From the NCBI RefSeq assembly GCF_949628265.1, contig NC_088788.1, positions 26,894,335-26,958,334 of the forward strand: a stretch of DNA of 64,000 nucleotides, written 5' to 3'. Origin of the DNA: Cloeon dipterum. Its lineage: Eukaryota > Arthropoda > Insecta > Ephemeroptera > Baetidae. Position 1 is the stretch's first letter; every line of letters begins with the position of its first letter. This document shows positions 1-13,061 of the stretch, in pieces. Position numbers and translations under genes: made by a program. The notes under the pieces are model-generated. The model was given only the letters and a program-made list of their open reading frames with translations, was not told the origin of the DNA and ran no database searches.

Positions 1-3000
1 GTTAGTTTGAATGAATTTATATTAATGGTGCAAATAGATTATCCAACTCTTTGTTTCATTTTCAACTCTTTCAAACCAGCCGCACAATCAAAAATAAATT
101 TTTCATTCACATCTGGAATTTTCTTTTCCTATATTCTAGCTTCCAAGAAAAAAATTGAATGACTATTCAAGACTTTTTATAGCAGAATAAAAAAGAAAAG
201 GTGTGAAAAAATCAGATGAAGAACGAGGTCACATGTGAGATGCCAGAGCAGGCGAAACGAGAATTAAATACTGTAATAATGCGTGCGTGCTCGGAGCAAT
301 GATCGGCATTCCGACTGGAAACTTAAACACCTGCAATTGCAATAAATTTCAATTAGAGCTGAGCAAACAGGCCAATTTCCTAAAATCGTTTATCAAACGC
401 AAGGACGGGACGGACGCCGGCGGCGGCCAGTGGAAAATCAATGCACGCGGGCAACGAACTGGGCGTGGGCGCCGTTTGGACCAGAAAGAGCGCCAAGTAA
501 GGGCCTTCTCACCTGCACCTGCTCCTACATTCACAGTGCGGCACGTCGAAATGAGGCTCGAACAAAGAAACCATGTTTGCCGTACCACGATAGGAAATGT
601 ACAGAGCGGGAAAAATAATTTATATGAGTTTGCGATACAATGAAGTGGCTTTTGTGTTGGTACCGCACATGCGATTCGCTTTTAACAATCTATTACTACG
701 GCCACCCGACGGCGGTACACCGATTTGGTCCAGCAACACAATGCACGCCGGGCGAATACGTTATAAATGTGCCCACTTATGGCGTGTTGGACGTCCTGGA
801 CAATTTTATTGGTTGCATTTTTTAATTTAATTCAAGTGGGTGGCGAGAGCTTAACACGACACGCAAATTATTGTTGAATCCTGCCATTATAAGGAATTCC
901 CTGCAGGTGCTTCAGGCCTCTATTCAATTTTTCAATGGTCCATTTCAGAGTGTAACCATCTCCCTTTCTTATCGTTTTTTCTGCTTTTCTTGGGATTTTG
1001 CAAGCAATAACTACAACTGTGTTTTTTAGTTTCAAAAGTGGTTAGAGTAAGAGAAGAATCACAGTAGATAAATTTACAATTATCAATAACTTTGAGATGA
1101 AAACATTGATAGGAACAGATGAGAAAATGATATCCATGAAAGAAATATTTTGTTAACTTAGATAATTATTTAGGAATAATTAAAATAGTAAGCACATTGG
1201 TTTGTTCACAAAATGAGTAAATAGACGTTTTTTTAGATCTAACAAAAATTTAATATTCTTTTGAAATGTATTTTATTTAAATACAACATTGATGAGAATT
1301 AATCCATCTCATTTTTATTTAAATCAGCTCATGCAGTTTAGTCATGATTTGAGAGGCGAGGAAACTTAAAAAGCACAGCAAATTTCGCACCACAAAAATA
1401 ACTAATTATCAATCGATCGCCAGCATAAAAGAGAGGCACTTGGCGCGACAAGCACCACGCGCTGATATGCATGTGCGCGATCTTTCACATTTTTCTCGAA
1501 CAAAAAGCGACGGCCGAGACAGCGGTGACCGCGAATGTGCGAAGGAGTAGATTACAAAAGTACAGTCGCCATATTTGGACTCGCTCCTGTTCCGCGGCCC
1601 ACGTGACTCGCACGTCACGTCACTTGTGTGTGGGATTTCTTGGGCAGCTCATATATGAACACAGCACGCTGTAAATGGTGAACTCGACCAAATGTTTCTT
1701 CGTTTTATTATTTACACCTTTACGTGCGAGAAAAATTTCTTGTGACTTTTCGATAGAGACGAGTGTCAAATGAGCCATTAACACACAGCTGTTCGGCGCC
1801 ATAAACCAATATTGACCCTGCGGTTCCTTGGCCGAATTTGCCCTCATCTCGAAATAAATAAATGCTAAACCATACGCTCGTCTTGGAACAAAAAATGCGT
1901 CTGCTTAGTATGTGAATGGAGCCGACTGTGGAACATTTCTTCTCTTTGAAGCATCTGTTGAGCACTGCTATTTTTATTGTTTTTATTGCTCTGACGTGAA
2001 AATCGCGTTTAAGACCGCTAAAGAGCGATGAGAGTGAACAAGCAAGGCTGCTTTAAAGGAGGAAAGGCGTCTACAGTACAGTGGCCCATCATGCGATTTT
2101 TAGTGAAAATGACTAAAAAATGATAATACGCTAATAGAGACGGTAAATAAAGCAGCATTTAGCCCGTCCCTAATGTTGATTCAAGTATAAATAACAGATT
2201 GATAATTTCAATAATAAAAAAATATTGTGCAATTTCAAACTGTAAAATAATTTCATTCAAAACTGTTTTTATTACCGAAAACAAAATTTGAAACTTTAAA
2301 AATTAAAAGCGTCAATTTCAACATGTCATGTAAAAATCATATACCTGTGCTATCTGGAAAGAATATTTGTATATGTTTAAAAATTATATTTTAAACTTTC
2401 AAAAAGTAGTTATATTCTATTGTTCTTTCTGTGCATATAGCCGTTGTTGATAGGTTCTTTTCTGCGGTACGATGCTTCGAATAGCATAAATATTATGACT
2501 TGGATGTATATATACTATTTTTTGTTGTGAAATAGCTGTGATTTGCTGCTGACCGAGCACCAGCCGATAATTCTTCTGAATTGGCATGTAATGTTCGTAA
2601 ATAGATATTTTATTAAATTAAAAAAAAACTTATTGTCTCCATTTTCGATCTGGTTGTTTCAAAATTTGGAATCCGTGCAGACAGTGAACCATAGAGTGAC
2701 ACGAGGAGGCTGTGGGAGCAACGTGCAGATAATTTCACGCAGCAGCATTCTCCTCTCAGCGAGTGAAACACAAAAGCGGCAAATAATAATGCATATAAGA
2801 ATGCGCCTTCGTGTATGCGAAATGAATAAACAAGGCGACACGAAACAAAAGAGCGCATAATAAGCGAACGAAAACGCGTATACATGTATAATCATACGGC
2901 ATATAACATTCATGAGCAGAGGAGGACTAATGAATAATTAATGATGTAATGATGCGATGCGCGCAGATTGCGTATTTTGTCCGACGCTTTTTATTATTCG

Positions 3001-6000
3001 CAAAAGGAAAAAATTGTATTCAGTAACCTGGTCGTCGGTGTCACTGGCAAATAAAAAACGCAGGCGGCTCATTTTTCTTCCAACGCTGCAAACGCCGCCG
3101 ACTGCTGATAATAATATTTGAATAGCAACCAGCCAGCACACACTCACAAAACAAAGGTGTTTGAACTAATCCGCACAGCGAATTCTCGTTACAAATTGTA
3201 TCTCTTGCCTCACGCAAGTAATATGGACGGTGCGTGTGCCGGGCTTATCATACATTATACACCACTTACATACTTCGCCAAAACAAATTTTCGTTTTAAA
3301 AATGGTACAAGGTGCGAGAAATAAGTCTCTAAATTGCTTTTGTTCAGCTGATAAGCATATCAGTCATGAAATTTTTAAATGGGAACCAACTTTTCAGAGC
3401 AAATAACAAGGTTTTTACCAACTATATAGGTTCTTTATGAAAAGCACGTGAATATATTGATATACTGATTTACTGATTTCAATCATTATTTGCGATTTAC
3501 CGATAATATGCAATAGTGTCTCAATACGTTAAAATATTTTTTCAAAGCTTATATATTTATGGCCTAAATACATTTCACAATAGTCAATGGTTTTAAGGAG
3601 CAGTATTTACAGCAACTTCGTTTCTGTAACATCAATTAAATCTATTAATTTATCAATTTTTTGTTGGTTGATATCAAAATTTTAAATTATCAAGATTTTT
3701 ATATAGAAAAAAACATATCTTTGAGTGCCAACTTAAGTCTATGATCAAGGAGTGAAGAATGTTTGGTGTGTGGTTCGAATCTATTTTTGCGTTCCTTTTC
3801 AGGAGAGAAATTGACATTTGATCCGTCTTGCGACAGATGATCCAGCCACACACTAATCGTGTATAAAGTTAACAAAATACGTACACACAGACTCGCGAAC
3901 GGTTTAATGACTTATGTGGTACCGTTTTTATTCTCCGAGAAAAGCCACAAGAGGCTTTCTTTTTGCCGAGTTGCCTTTGTTGTTTGAACAACTTTTTTGT
4001 CAAGTACACACACGCTGGTTGATAAATCAAATCGAGTCGGACAAGCGAGAGCAGCTCAAATCATCTCATTCGCGTCCAACACAGCTTTGCCTGGTCTTGT
4101 GTGAAATCCAAATGAGTTGATTCCCACTAAATTTCTAATTAACTCGTGACTGAGTTTGTTTTTCAAAAGTAGTATACGATAGAAGTCTTTCATCTCTTTC
4201 ACTAAAAAAGAAGAAGGTTTCAAAATAATTCGCTTTTTTAATTTATTTTAGCTAAATAAATTATTCTAAACTAGGAGGCCTAAATAAAACGATGACTTTT
4301 TTAACGAGGAATATCCTATTTTATTTTCTTCTACGAACGAACCTTGTGCGACCTTGAATAGATAACTATAAATTCCGAAAAAAAAGCTATAGATGAATTT
4401 CATGAATTGAATTAGCGAGATAAAACAGAATGAAAAGAATAGTGTGGAGGTGTAACCCAAAAATAAGGGATGATTCGCGTGTGATCTGCACCTGCAGTTC
4501 ACGAGCCAATTGAATGGTATTCGTGCTAGGCAATATACATCCAGGATTAAATCTGAAAAGGACAGAAGAAAATGAAATTTCCAAAACAATACGTTTGACT
4601 ATAGAAAAATTCGCTTTGAATTTTTTCAAGGTCGTTGGCACACATTGTGGTCGCCGCCTCTATTCTCGGAGATAAATCTCAGCAGCATTCATCCTTAGAA
4701 ATAAGTTGGGCGAGGGTGGCTTCGAAACAAATTGTGCTTGTGAACCCTTTATCAAATTAGTCATACGGCAGGCTCGAGTGAGTCGCATCGCCAGGCAGCA
4801 AAAAGAGCCGAAACCAGCGACGGTTGTGTGTCTCCGTCGCCGCCGCCGCGCGTCCTCGGGAAAATAATAAGATAAAGGGCCAGGCTAATTTTAGAGACGC
4901 GTCGTCGTCAGTCAAGCAGCTTGGGCGTCACGTTTAAAAGACGAGAGAGCTGCTGCTGCTGCTACCCCTTTAATGCCTGCATCTCACACGCTTTTTAATT
5001 ACATTTTGTTTATGCTCTGTCTCGGGCGATAATCCGCCGACATGCCTGACGAGTGCTTTCTCGCCTTTTCTACTCGTTGGATCAGATCAGATATCAACAG
5101 TTGCTTTTGCTCTCCCGCACTCAAAATTCAGAGACGTGAAGCTAGTCCACCGAGATCTCTTTGACGTGCTTCCTTTGACAGGTCAGGCTTAAAATTCATA
5201 AAAAAATAAAGGCAAAATTTATGATGGTGTAATAGGCTCAAATTGGAAAAATTGTTGATCCTCATTTCTTAATAAAGCTTAATTAGTTATCAAGTTGAAA
5301 TTCTGTCTCTGTTCTGGACCAAAGAAGAAAGAAACGTGACGTGGCTTCGTTGCCTGTAATAGAGATCATTAATCGTGAACGCAACTTTCTTATTATATAA
5401 AATTTAGCTCCGCAGCATTTATTCAAAAATACTCCTTTTATAGAAGCTTGCAACGAGATGGAAAAGGGTCACTTTTCATATAAAAAGCTGTCCATACAAC
5501 TTTGCTCCAGTTGGAAACTCAATTAATTAACCAATATTCCAGGATAAAACGTAATTATGCTCGACATCATCTTAATGGAATCACAAACTGACCAGAAAAC
5601 AGAATAATTTGTTCCAGTTGAGCGTAGCATGCAGAAAGCTGTAAAAATTAATCGACTCGAAAAGCCCCAGCAATTACGCGATCAATTTCTGCAAACTGCG
5701 AAAACTTTCTGGCAGCAGGCAGGTCATTCGAAAATTAATACTGATATAATCTCGTTTTAATTATAATCCCCACGTGTCCAGAGAGGCTTCCTAAGAACTC
5801 AACAAATTACACCTGCCGCAGCCTTTTAATTAGTTATCGTTAATTTCGCGCTACAGCCTCAGGCAAAAATAATTAATGCCTTTCATTAGGTTGAATATTT
5901 TAAAATTGCGCATGTTTACATAATATTTGTGTATCTACAATATCCCCTCATTGAATAATTATCAAATATTTTTATAAAGTTTTCTTTTAACAACATAAGT

Positions 6001-6456
6001 TTTTAAAACTTTTAATTAAATATCAGCAAAGAACAAAAGTTTTAAAGCGTGTAAGCAAATTAAGAATGTCTCTTTTAGCAAGGTGGCTCTTATGGTGTTT
6101 AATAAAATACGGTTTCAGTCGCGTCTTCTGCTGTCACAGAAATATTCGTACAGACTCCTTGTGGCTACTTAGTAGAAGATAGTGGCTGTCTTGCACACCT
6201 TTCCCGAGTGGGAAACAGAAATAGAAGTTGTGTCCATTTGGATTAACGAAGACACAGGAAAACCCACAAAAACCTGCATCCGGAACTCACTTCACCACAG
6301 GTGCTGACCTGGCCTGATTACTCAGTCTGCGACCTCTGTTAACACTAATATTTTTCTTGGACACACTGAGAAATCATAAATTTATTTTATGCTATGGTAA
6401 AATAGCATAGGGATGTTGCAAGGATAAGTAGTGCTTTTACTCTTTCAATTTTTATC

Positions 6457-6650
6457 TTGATTTTTCGCTCGACGGCTGGGTCGTTTCAGAAGGGAGAGGT
6501 ACACTTGCTGCCCCCCCCCCCCGTCAAAACCCTTTTTGGCCAGCGAGCTTATTCATTTAGGATTGCCGAGCAGTGGAACAATTTGCTTCAGCCCCTTCAA
6601 AAACATCCGTATCAATTTTTCCCGTCTAAACTAAAAATCATCTGTGGCAA
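6457..6650 (+). mobile_element. Degenerate 3' end of a non-LTR retrotransposon (LINE) reverse transcriptase ORF
   Basis: The plus-strand translation of 6525-6650 contains FGQRAYSFRIAEQWNNL followed by a F-x-S-K-L-K segment. This matches the conserved C-terminal tail of jockey/CR1-like LINE reverse transcriptases (R-x-F-S-x-x-x-x-x-x-W-N-x-L-P, then F-K-x-x-L-K). The catalytic RT palm and the endonuclease are absent, so this is a 5'-truncated dead copy. A run of 12 C at 6511-6522 precedes the motif and has probably shifted the frame. A copy of an independent dispersed repeat starts about 20 nt downstream. The family assignment rests on the tail motif alone. Confidence 0.6.
6511..6522 (+). repeat. 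Poly-C tract (12 C)
   Basis: Homopolymer of 12 C directly before the LINE RT tail, a likely slippage site. Confidence 0.9.
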
Positions 6651-6669
6651 TTGGCGAGTCTGTGAATTT

Positions 6670-7025
6670 AACCAGCCCGTTGGCTCGCATTGTTAAGGCA
6701 CTCTCAGGAGTGTCAAAGCAATGTGAGGTATTTGAGCAGTTCGGAGATCTAATACTGGCTACCCAATGTCAGAAATGGCAAAAAGTGGTTAGTTTAGTGA
6801 CTCGATATGCTCAAATTGCTCAACGGGCTGGGAGGCGCACCGGCGCCGACTCGCTACTTGCTGGTTTGCACCTTTCCAGCATGCGTGATTTGGCTTCACG
6901 GGACGAATGTCTAGCGTTTCAATGCAGTCCTCGGTGCGGAGGCAAGTGGCCCTTGAGTGGGCTGGGTCCCTGTGCGGCCTGGTGCGCCCATGTTATCCGT
7001 TCGCGGTGTTATTGGGACCCGGGTT
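6670..7025 (+). repeat. Dispersed repeat, copy 1
   Basis: The segment begins with AACCAGCCCGTTGGCTC and ends near CGGTGTTATTGGGACC. The same order of blocks recurs at 26494-26870, and its last part recurs at 12511-12645. Shared blocks include CTCAGG-GTCAAAGCA, GAGATATTTGAGCA-TTCGG, a GCTCA-GGGCTGGG block and CATGTTATCCG-GCGG. The copies are diverged by substitutions and small indels, so they are old. A 147-codon open frame covers this copy but is not conserved in copy 2. It is either a SINE-like element or a LINE 3' UTR, since it follows a LINE tail directly. Confidence 0.7.
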
Positions 7026-10000
7026 TCAGCATTCGTGCTAGTGCAGTGCGCGCCCTTCCCGGTCCTCCGGTCCTCGGACAGGGATAAAATGAGCAAAAAA
7101 AGCAAAAAAAAAAAAATTTGTTATTTATTTTTAACAAACACTAAAATGGCTTACAGCTAAAATAATTATGTGAACATTATGTCAATGTATATTTTTTAAA
7201 AAAAATATTACCCTCAGGTTATATTTCAACAATTTTTAAGCACACAATACAGGGAAATGACTATAAATTCACGCAATTCACGCAACCCGCGCTGACTTCA
7301 TCATTGCCGCTTGTAAGGTTAAAAGTGCACTCGGACAGCAATCACTTTTTTGTTTTTGGAGAAACAAGCTCTTATTTGGTATAAAAAGCGTGTCACAATC
7401 GCACACAATTATAGAGTACGCGGCGGCAATCGTGCCATATAAGGCGCCACCATAGTCACTCACTTTCGTTTATAGGGAAAAGAAACGCTTGCATATTTAT
7501 TTTATACCTTCGGCGGCGTGTGCGTTTGTGTGTTTGCGAGTGTGGATACAGGTTAAAAAGTCATCGTTTGCCGTGGCCTTCTGCAAGATAAATGGACACT
7601 CGCTATTATTTCATTCTCGTTGCTCTTCAGCACGCTTTCCATCCGCCCAGTTGAAAGACAGATCGCAGTCGTGTGGGTTTCATTCTTTTATCTATGAGAG
7701 CTAACCCAGGTTTAAGGAAAATAAACTGTTACCTGATCTGTGATATCTGAGGATAATTGGTTTTCTATATTTTTATTAAAAAAATATATTTAGAAAAATC
7801 AGTTTCGATTGGCAAGCGTGATAAAAAATTGTTTTTGGCTGCCAAATATTAAATCGTGTTAATGTTAAGAAGATCTGATAAAGTTGCTTGGTTGTAATTA
7901 AAATCCACGAGCCAAACCAGATGCAAGTCTGAGTTGTATATTTATTTTCGGAGCGCTTTTCTCCTCACGTGTGCATTTGTTTTATTTTCATCTATTACGT
8001 GAGCATTCCTTGCCGGATTGTTGAACCGCTTAGTCCAAATCAGAGCTCGCAGGGGAAATTTTTCAGTTGAGTTCGAGCGTGCAGAAAACACATGCTTTTG
8101 ACAGCACGCTCTGGAAAGAAAGCCTAAATTATGCATTCGCATACCCAAGTGATGATTGCGCAGGCTACGGCGCCAGTCAAAATGTCATTAAGTGAATCAG
8201 CAAAAGGTGAAAGATATCAACTCTGCTTAAACTGACAGCTCGCTGAATCAATCAGTCGGTGTGAAATTTATTATGGCACGTTTCTGTGAACTCTTTATCT
8301 TCAAAAGTCTCAAATACTTTGTCCGGCAATTATGGTGATGCTGGGCAACACTTTCATTCTTTAATTACAACGTGTGTGATCCACGTGTTTTAAATAATTC
8401 ATCAACACCCCGGCGGCGACCGCTTTTACATCACCGGATGAGTGATGTGCATCAAGCAGCAGTAACCTGCTGTCCGGTGGTCGCGTGAAATTCGATACGC
8501 TGGATTAACGTGCATAATTAAACGGCGTGGCGCCGCTTGCTTGCAGCCGACGAACTAGGAATTAAAACGAGCAATTAAATATTCCGGGCTGCATCGCATT
8601 ACGATTTCCCTGGAGAGCTCGAGCGAGGTAAATCAGAGGGAAAAAGCCGTCCTTGCTGGTGCCCGGCGACGCAATAAATAAGCGCGTGTGTTTGCTCCTT
8701 GGAAACAAAAGAGCAGATTACGTGGATCATAAAAAATTAGTAAATATTGCTGTCGGCGTCCGAAGCAGAAGCAGTCGTACCGGTACCTGATAAAATGTCT
8801 TTTTGCCGCGTGTAATTGAACAAAAGCAGGCTCGGCCGGCTTGCCAAAGGTTGAAGCGAACGGACAAGAGACGAAAGCCAGCCAACGAACAGCAACACAG
8901 GAATAAACTAGCTTCTGCCTTTTTGACGGACGTTCGTCGGCACTGCTACCTGATGCAACAAGAAGTGCGATGATGAAGAGGCTGCAATTTGTTATCGGTC
9001 CATATTGCCGGCTGACATATTCGCATGAAAAGTATTATCCATCATCAGCTCCAGATGCATCTCGCTCGATTTGAATTTTAAATTATTGCTTAGCCACTGC
9101 TTTAGCGTGCAACAATGTACAGCATTTGACAAACTGATGCGAGACGTATACACAGCCTTTTGATCACTTCTTATTTTATTTCAACTGCTTATGTTGAAAC
9201 GTGCAACACTTATTAAATTAAAATGAGTGAAATAAAAAAAACTGTTTTGATAAATATTTTCTCAGTCTCTTTTTTGTAGCCAGCGTTTTTAGAAATCTAA
9301 AAAGGGCCAGATATAATAACTTGATAAAAGTTGATGGAAATTTTAGCCCATTAATTTCCAGGGTATAAGAAATAAATTTGCATTAATTAAATTTGCTCTA
9401 AGGATTATTAACGCGTTGATATCTTAATTAACATACGATTTCGCCGAGAATGTTTTAATTCGCTAGCAGGCCTCAACATGTTTATTAGGCATCTGGATTC
9501 AGATAGCGCGTGTAAACTGTATTGGTAGCAATCGTCACCTCATCTGAATAATCACGCTGCCGTGTATTTTTCAGCTGGTCGACATTAATCCGGTGGCTCA
9601 GTCGCGGTGATATTTCCTCCTAATCGAGTGTGACATTTGGGCATTAGAGCCGCTGGGCGCGTCGCCTGCTCCGCTGCTGCTTTACATAAAAATCCAATAC
9701 TTTGCGTAGGATTCGAAAATACGGAGCTCCCTCTGAACGCATAATATAAAATTATACAGGTGAAAAGGGGCAGGAGCGCGCGCGACGCGTATAACAGATC
9801 CAGTTTTTGTCACCTATTATGGTTGCACCTCAGAGGTGAAATTTTCGGCCCTGCGAGAATAATGCGCGCATTCTATTGTTTCGCACAAACTTTTGTCTCA
9901 CTGCGTGGGACATTTTCGCGCAATTTGTATTTGTCACTTACTCATCACATTACGTGACAGTGTTTGAGCGTTTGAGCAGCAGTTGGTGAACGGAATGGAA

Positions 10001-10430
10001 GACAAATGATAATAATTATTTTCTGACAAGGCGGTGCAATGAATTTATTGCTGATGCTCTAATTGTTTAATTACTGCAATTTGTCAGCAGAATTGCGGGA
10101 GATGAAAAAACAGCTCCTGGAAAATTGCCAGTGAGATCGTTCAGGAGCAACGCACATTCAGCCATTGTTTTTAATTTCTTATATTACGTTTTGTTAATTT
10201 AAAAATCTAGAGTAGATGTGAAACTTGGTTCGCCTCAACGACATTTTTCATATCTGCCTTTTTTCAACATATTTAACAAAGAATTACAATTAAATAAAGC
10301 TTATTGGCTCAAAAGCTACGAACTTACAGAAAAACTCATGTCTTAATCCAAACGAGGAATTTCAACCGTGTGTAAACCAAATTTCACAATACCTGCTATT
10401 GAATAATAAAACATAATAAATGTCACTCAC

Positions 10431-10618
10431 CAACTCTTGCCCCTATCCAAGTGCTGGGCGACACTGAATCCAAACATCGAGTCTCTCTCACCCCTGTGAA
10501 GCACATAATTCTGCGTGTCCACGTTGAAGGCACTGGACAAGTGCAGCACGAGCAGAGCACAGAGCACCACACTAAACGCCATAATGAACGGAAAAGTGTC
10601 AAAAACGCGACGAGTCAA
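10431..10618 (-). CDS. Integrin alpha subunit, first coding exon (signal peptide and start of the beta-propeller)
   Basis: Integrin alpha chains pair with a beta chain at the plasma membrane to bind extracellular matrix. This exon encodes a start, a hydrophobic signal peptide (VVLCALLVLHLSSA) and the mature N-terminus beginning FNVDTQNYVLHRGE, then MFGFSVAQH and RGKSW. The F-N-(V/L)-D opening and the (M/Y)-F-G-(F/Y)-(S/A)-V block are hallmarks of the first FG-GAP repeat of alpha chains. The exon ends in phase 2 at a TG|GTGAGTGA donor. Two in-frame ATGs exist, at 10618 and 10582; the inner one gives a more typical signal peptide. The remaining exons lie beyond coordinate 1. I cannot settle whether it is the PS1, PS2 or alpha4/9 subtype from 50 mature residues. 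Confidence 0.8.
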
Positions 10619-11260
10619 TTCACATGTCAGAGGGCATGAAGGTCCTCAGTCAGCATAAGAGATGCGCAGCGTGGAGCGGAGAGCGTCCGAATGAGGTTAG
10701 ATGTGTCTTTCTACATCTCCTCGAGGCCGTCAGCAGTTACCGCCGCGGCGGCTTGCAGAGGCGTGGTGATGGTGCCAGCGCGGTGTGCGTGCGCGCCGGC
10801 AACTCACATCACACACACCCGACGCGGCCCACGCTGCCTTGGCTCGCCTTCTGGGACGCAGATGTTGACTTTCCACCCCCGATTCGGGTGCTTCCAATTC
10901 TTCTCGGATTTGAAACGCCACCCGCAGCTAGGAAAAACTTTCAAACAGCATGTGCCTCGAAACGGAAGCGCTGGTCGTGTTATCTGAGACCTAAAATGCC
11001 ATCGGCGGCTCTGCCTGGTGTTTGGGGAAGGTCAGGCCTCGGCTCTGGATGCTCTCCCACACCTCTCGCCTTTTTCGGATACAGCCAACTCGCGTTTTTG
11101 TTATTTTTTACGAGAGGGGCTTGCTTTTTGTCTCAAATGAACCGTGTAGTGAAGTTGCCACTTTTAGGGGAGAGTTATTCATTCTCTCAATACGCCTACA
11201 CATGAGCGCGGCTCTTTATTAGAAGCAGGGCTGCCTGTCGTCGTGTGCGCGCGCTCTTGG
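10619..11260. promoter_or_regulatory. GC-rich region upstream of integrin alpha; likely promoter
   Basis: The block just upstream of the integrin start is GC-rich against AT-rich flanks and lacks a recognisable gene. A 193-codon plus-strand open frame (10624-11205) runs through it, as expected by chance where GC content removes stop codons; it has no recognisable domain. I read it as the promoter and 5' UTR region of the integrin gene. Confidence 0.4.
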
Positions 11261-13061
11261 AGAGAGCTGACCTTGTGCTATAGCGAAACATTAAGTCATA
11301 AAAGGTGCACACATGAAAGACGGCTAGCTGTTTGAGTAAACTGAACCGGCTGTGGTGTATCTATGATTCATGCTCTATATTCGCCTATTTTCTCATTTGA
11401 GAAGTATCAGTGGGTATCAAGCAGCACATTATTTTACTAAAAAAAAAACAATAAAATTTTTACTGAATATTGAAGGGTAAACATAATGATTTACGTTTTG
11501 TGATCAATCTCGTTATTAGCCGTGGGAGGGCTCAGTTTAAAAATTAATCAAACTAGAAACGAGAAACTTATGTAAAAATGTTCAAATATGTGCAACTTTA
11601 AGGTGACGACAACATAGGTTTTAGCAAATTTACTTTGGCATGATGGCATGACCTTAACTATGTGGATCAACACTTAGAATTAGATGGGGAGTGGGCCCAT
11701 GCATGGTTCACCTGAAATTTCAGGTCGAAATTCCAAGAATTGCCTATTTTTCAGTGGCTCAAAGTTAGCCAATTTTTAGAAAATGCGATTTTTTTTCCAG
11801 CCTTTTTTCTGATCGAGAAATATAAAAATAAGGTTTCTAAAATATTCAGAGTTTCTTTGCCATAGTAAGTGGGTCGGTTTTAAGGTTTAATTCAATCTCT
11901 TCAAAACTTTGGATTTTGATTGTATATTTTTAACCATCAGCGTTAGTTATGGTGGATTTTACCCTTTTGATCACAAAATAAATCATTAACCCTAAAACAC
12001 TAGTTTGAATGATTTGGGGGCTCTTTCATCTTTTAGCTCAATTAATTCAGACTGACCAAATCCAATCTGGTATTAATAAAAAAAGCTGAATCTTAGGATT
12101 ATCATAATTGATTAAACTATCTTTATCCTGTCCAGTGTCTATAATTTGTTATAATCACTAGTGCTGCAATCAATTGAAACTCATGTTTAGTTCAACAACT
12201 TCTAAAACATTTTTTGCTATGATTGAGATCAAAACAAATTCTGGTTAGGTTTTCATTGCAAATAAAACTATTAACAGAATTGTATACAATTCAGTTGGTT
12301 TATTCTACGTTGTAACTTATAAGAAATCTTTAAAGCCATGGAATCAAAAAGAAAACAACAATATCATCATACTATATTATTATAGTTGGCGTCAAACAAA
12401 AGGCCACAAATGAAGCGCCTACGGCATCTCACGATGAGCATTAATTTGAGTTAAATCAACTGCAAGCTCAACTTTATAAAGAAATGTCTGGCTATTCAAT
12501 AGGACCTTAGTGCAGGGAGCCGACAAATTGGCTACATTGGGTCCAAGTTCCTCTGCGGCCACTGGGGCCTCATGTTATCTGCTCGGCGGTGTTATTGGGA
12601 CTGGGTGAGCTCATATCTCACGGAATGTGCTGAGCAGAGATTCTAAACAAACTTGCAAAAAGCTTCTGATGTAAGTTGGGATTCATTTTACCTTACTTTG
12701 CCTCTCTAAACCATATTCACGTAATCCCAGCACAATCCTCCAAAAGTTTAGCGTAGCGTGGTGTAAAATAATATCATTGCTGGCAAAATCAAACGGAACT
12801 ACAGACTAAAAAGCAGAATATAAATTATTACTATTAATGACGACCAACTGCAAAATTAAACTGCAGACAGGTGCTTGTACTTTTGAATGTTGTGTGTTAA
12901 CGTGTAAATATTCTGCAGCAGATAACAGCTTCTGTAGACATTTAAAAGTTTAAAATTTTGACTTGCATTGGCTTCTTTAACTCTAATATTTCACATATTT
13001 TGGTATATCTAGATGAGAAAACGAAGTATAAAATTCTGCCTGAATCACTTTGATTTATGCC
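11261..13061. other. Intergenic stretch between integrin alpha and the SH3BP5 homologue
   Basis: AT-rich DNA without a convincing coding region. It contains the third, partial copy of the dispersed repeat (12511-12645). The 3' UTR of the SH3BP5 homologue must extend into its right end. Confidence 0.5.
12511..12645 (+). repeat. Dispersed repeat, copy 3 (3' part only)
   Basis: It shares with copies 1 and 2 the blocks GGGTCCAAG-TCCTCTGC, CCACT-GGGCCTCATGTTATC and CGGCGGTGTTATTGGGAC. It continues with GTGCTGAGCAGAGATTCTAAA, resembling the end of copy 2. The left half of the element is missing. Confidence 0.7.

Larger units (their letters stand above)
1..10430 (-). other. First intron of the integrin alpha gene (continues beyond window start)
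   Basis: The integrin signal-peptide exon ends at 10431 with a good donor and is transcribed toward coordinate 1. I found no second integrin exon (for example one coding for an LVGAP-type FG-GAP segment), so intron 1 is at least 10.4 kb. The DNA is AT-rich with no convincing coding region. It holds a dead LINE fragment and a dispersed repeat copy (6457-7025) and GC-richer patches around 4780-5050 and 8400-8960 that could be regulatory. That function is inference only. Confidence 0.55.

Noticed and set aside
3740-3800. GGTTCGAATCT, a tRNA B-box-like string
   Set aside because: No A box, acceptor stem or cloverleaf can be formed around it.
6644-7087. 147-codon open frame over repeat copy 1
   Set aside because: The same element at 26494-26870 does not keep the frame, so it is a chance frame in a repeat.
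10624-11205. 193-codon plus-strand open frame upstream of integrin alpha
   Set aside because: It lies in a GC-rich promoter region, overlaps several other frames, has no recognisable domain and no exon signals.
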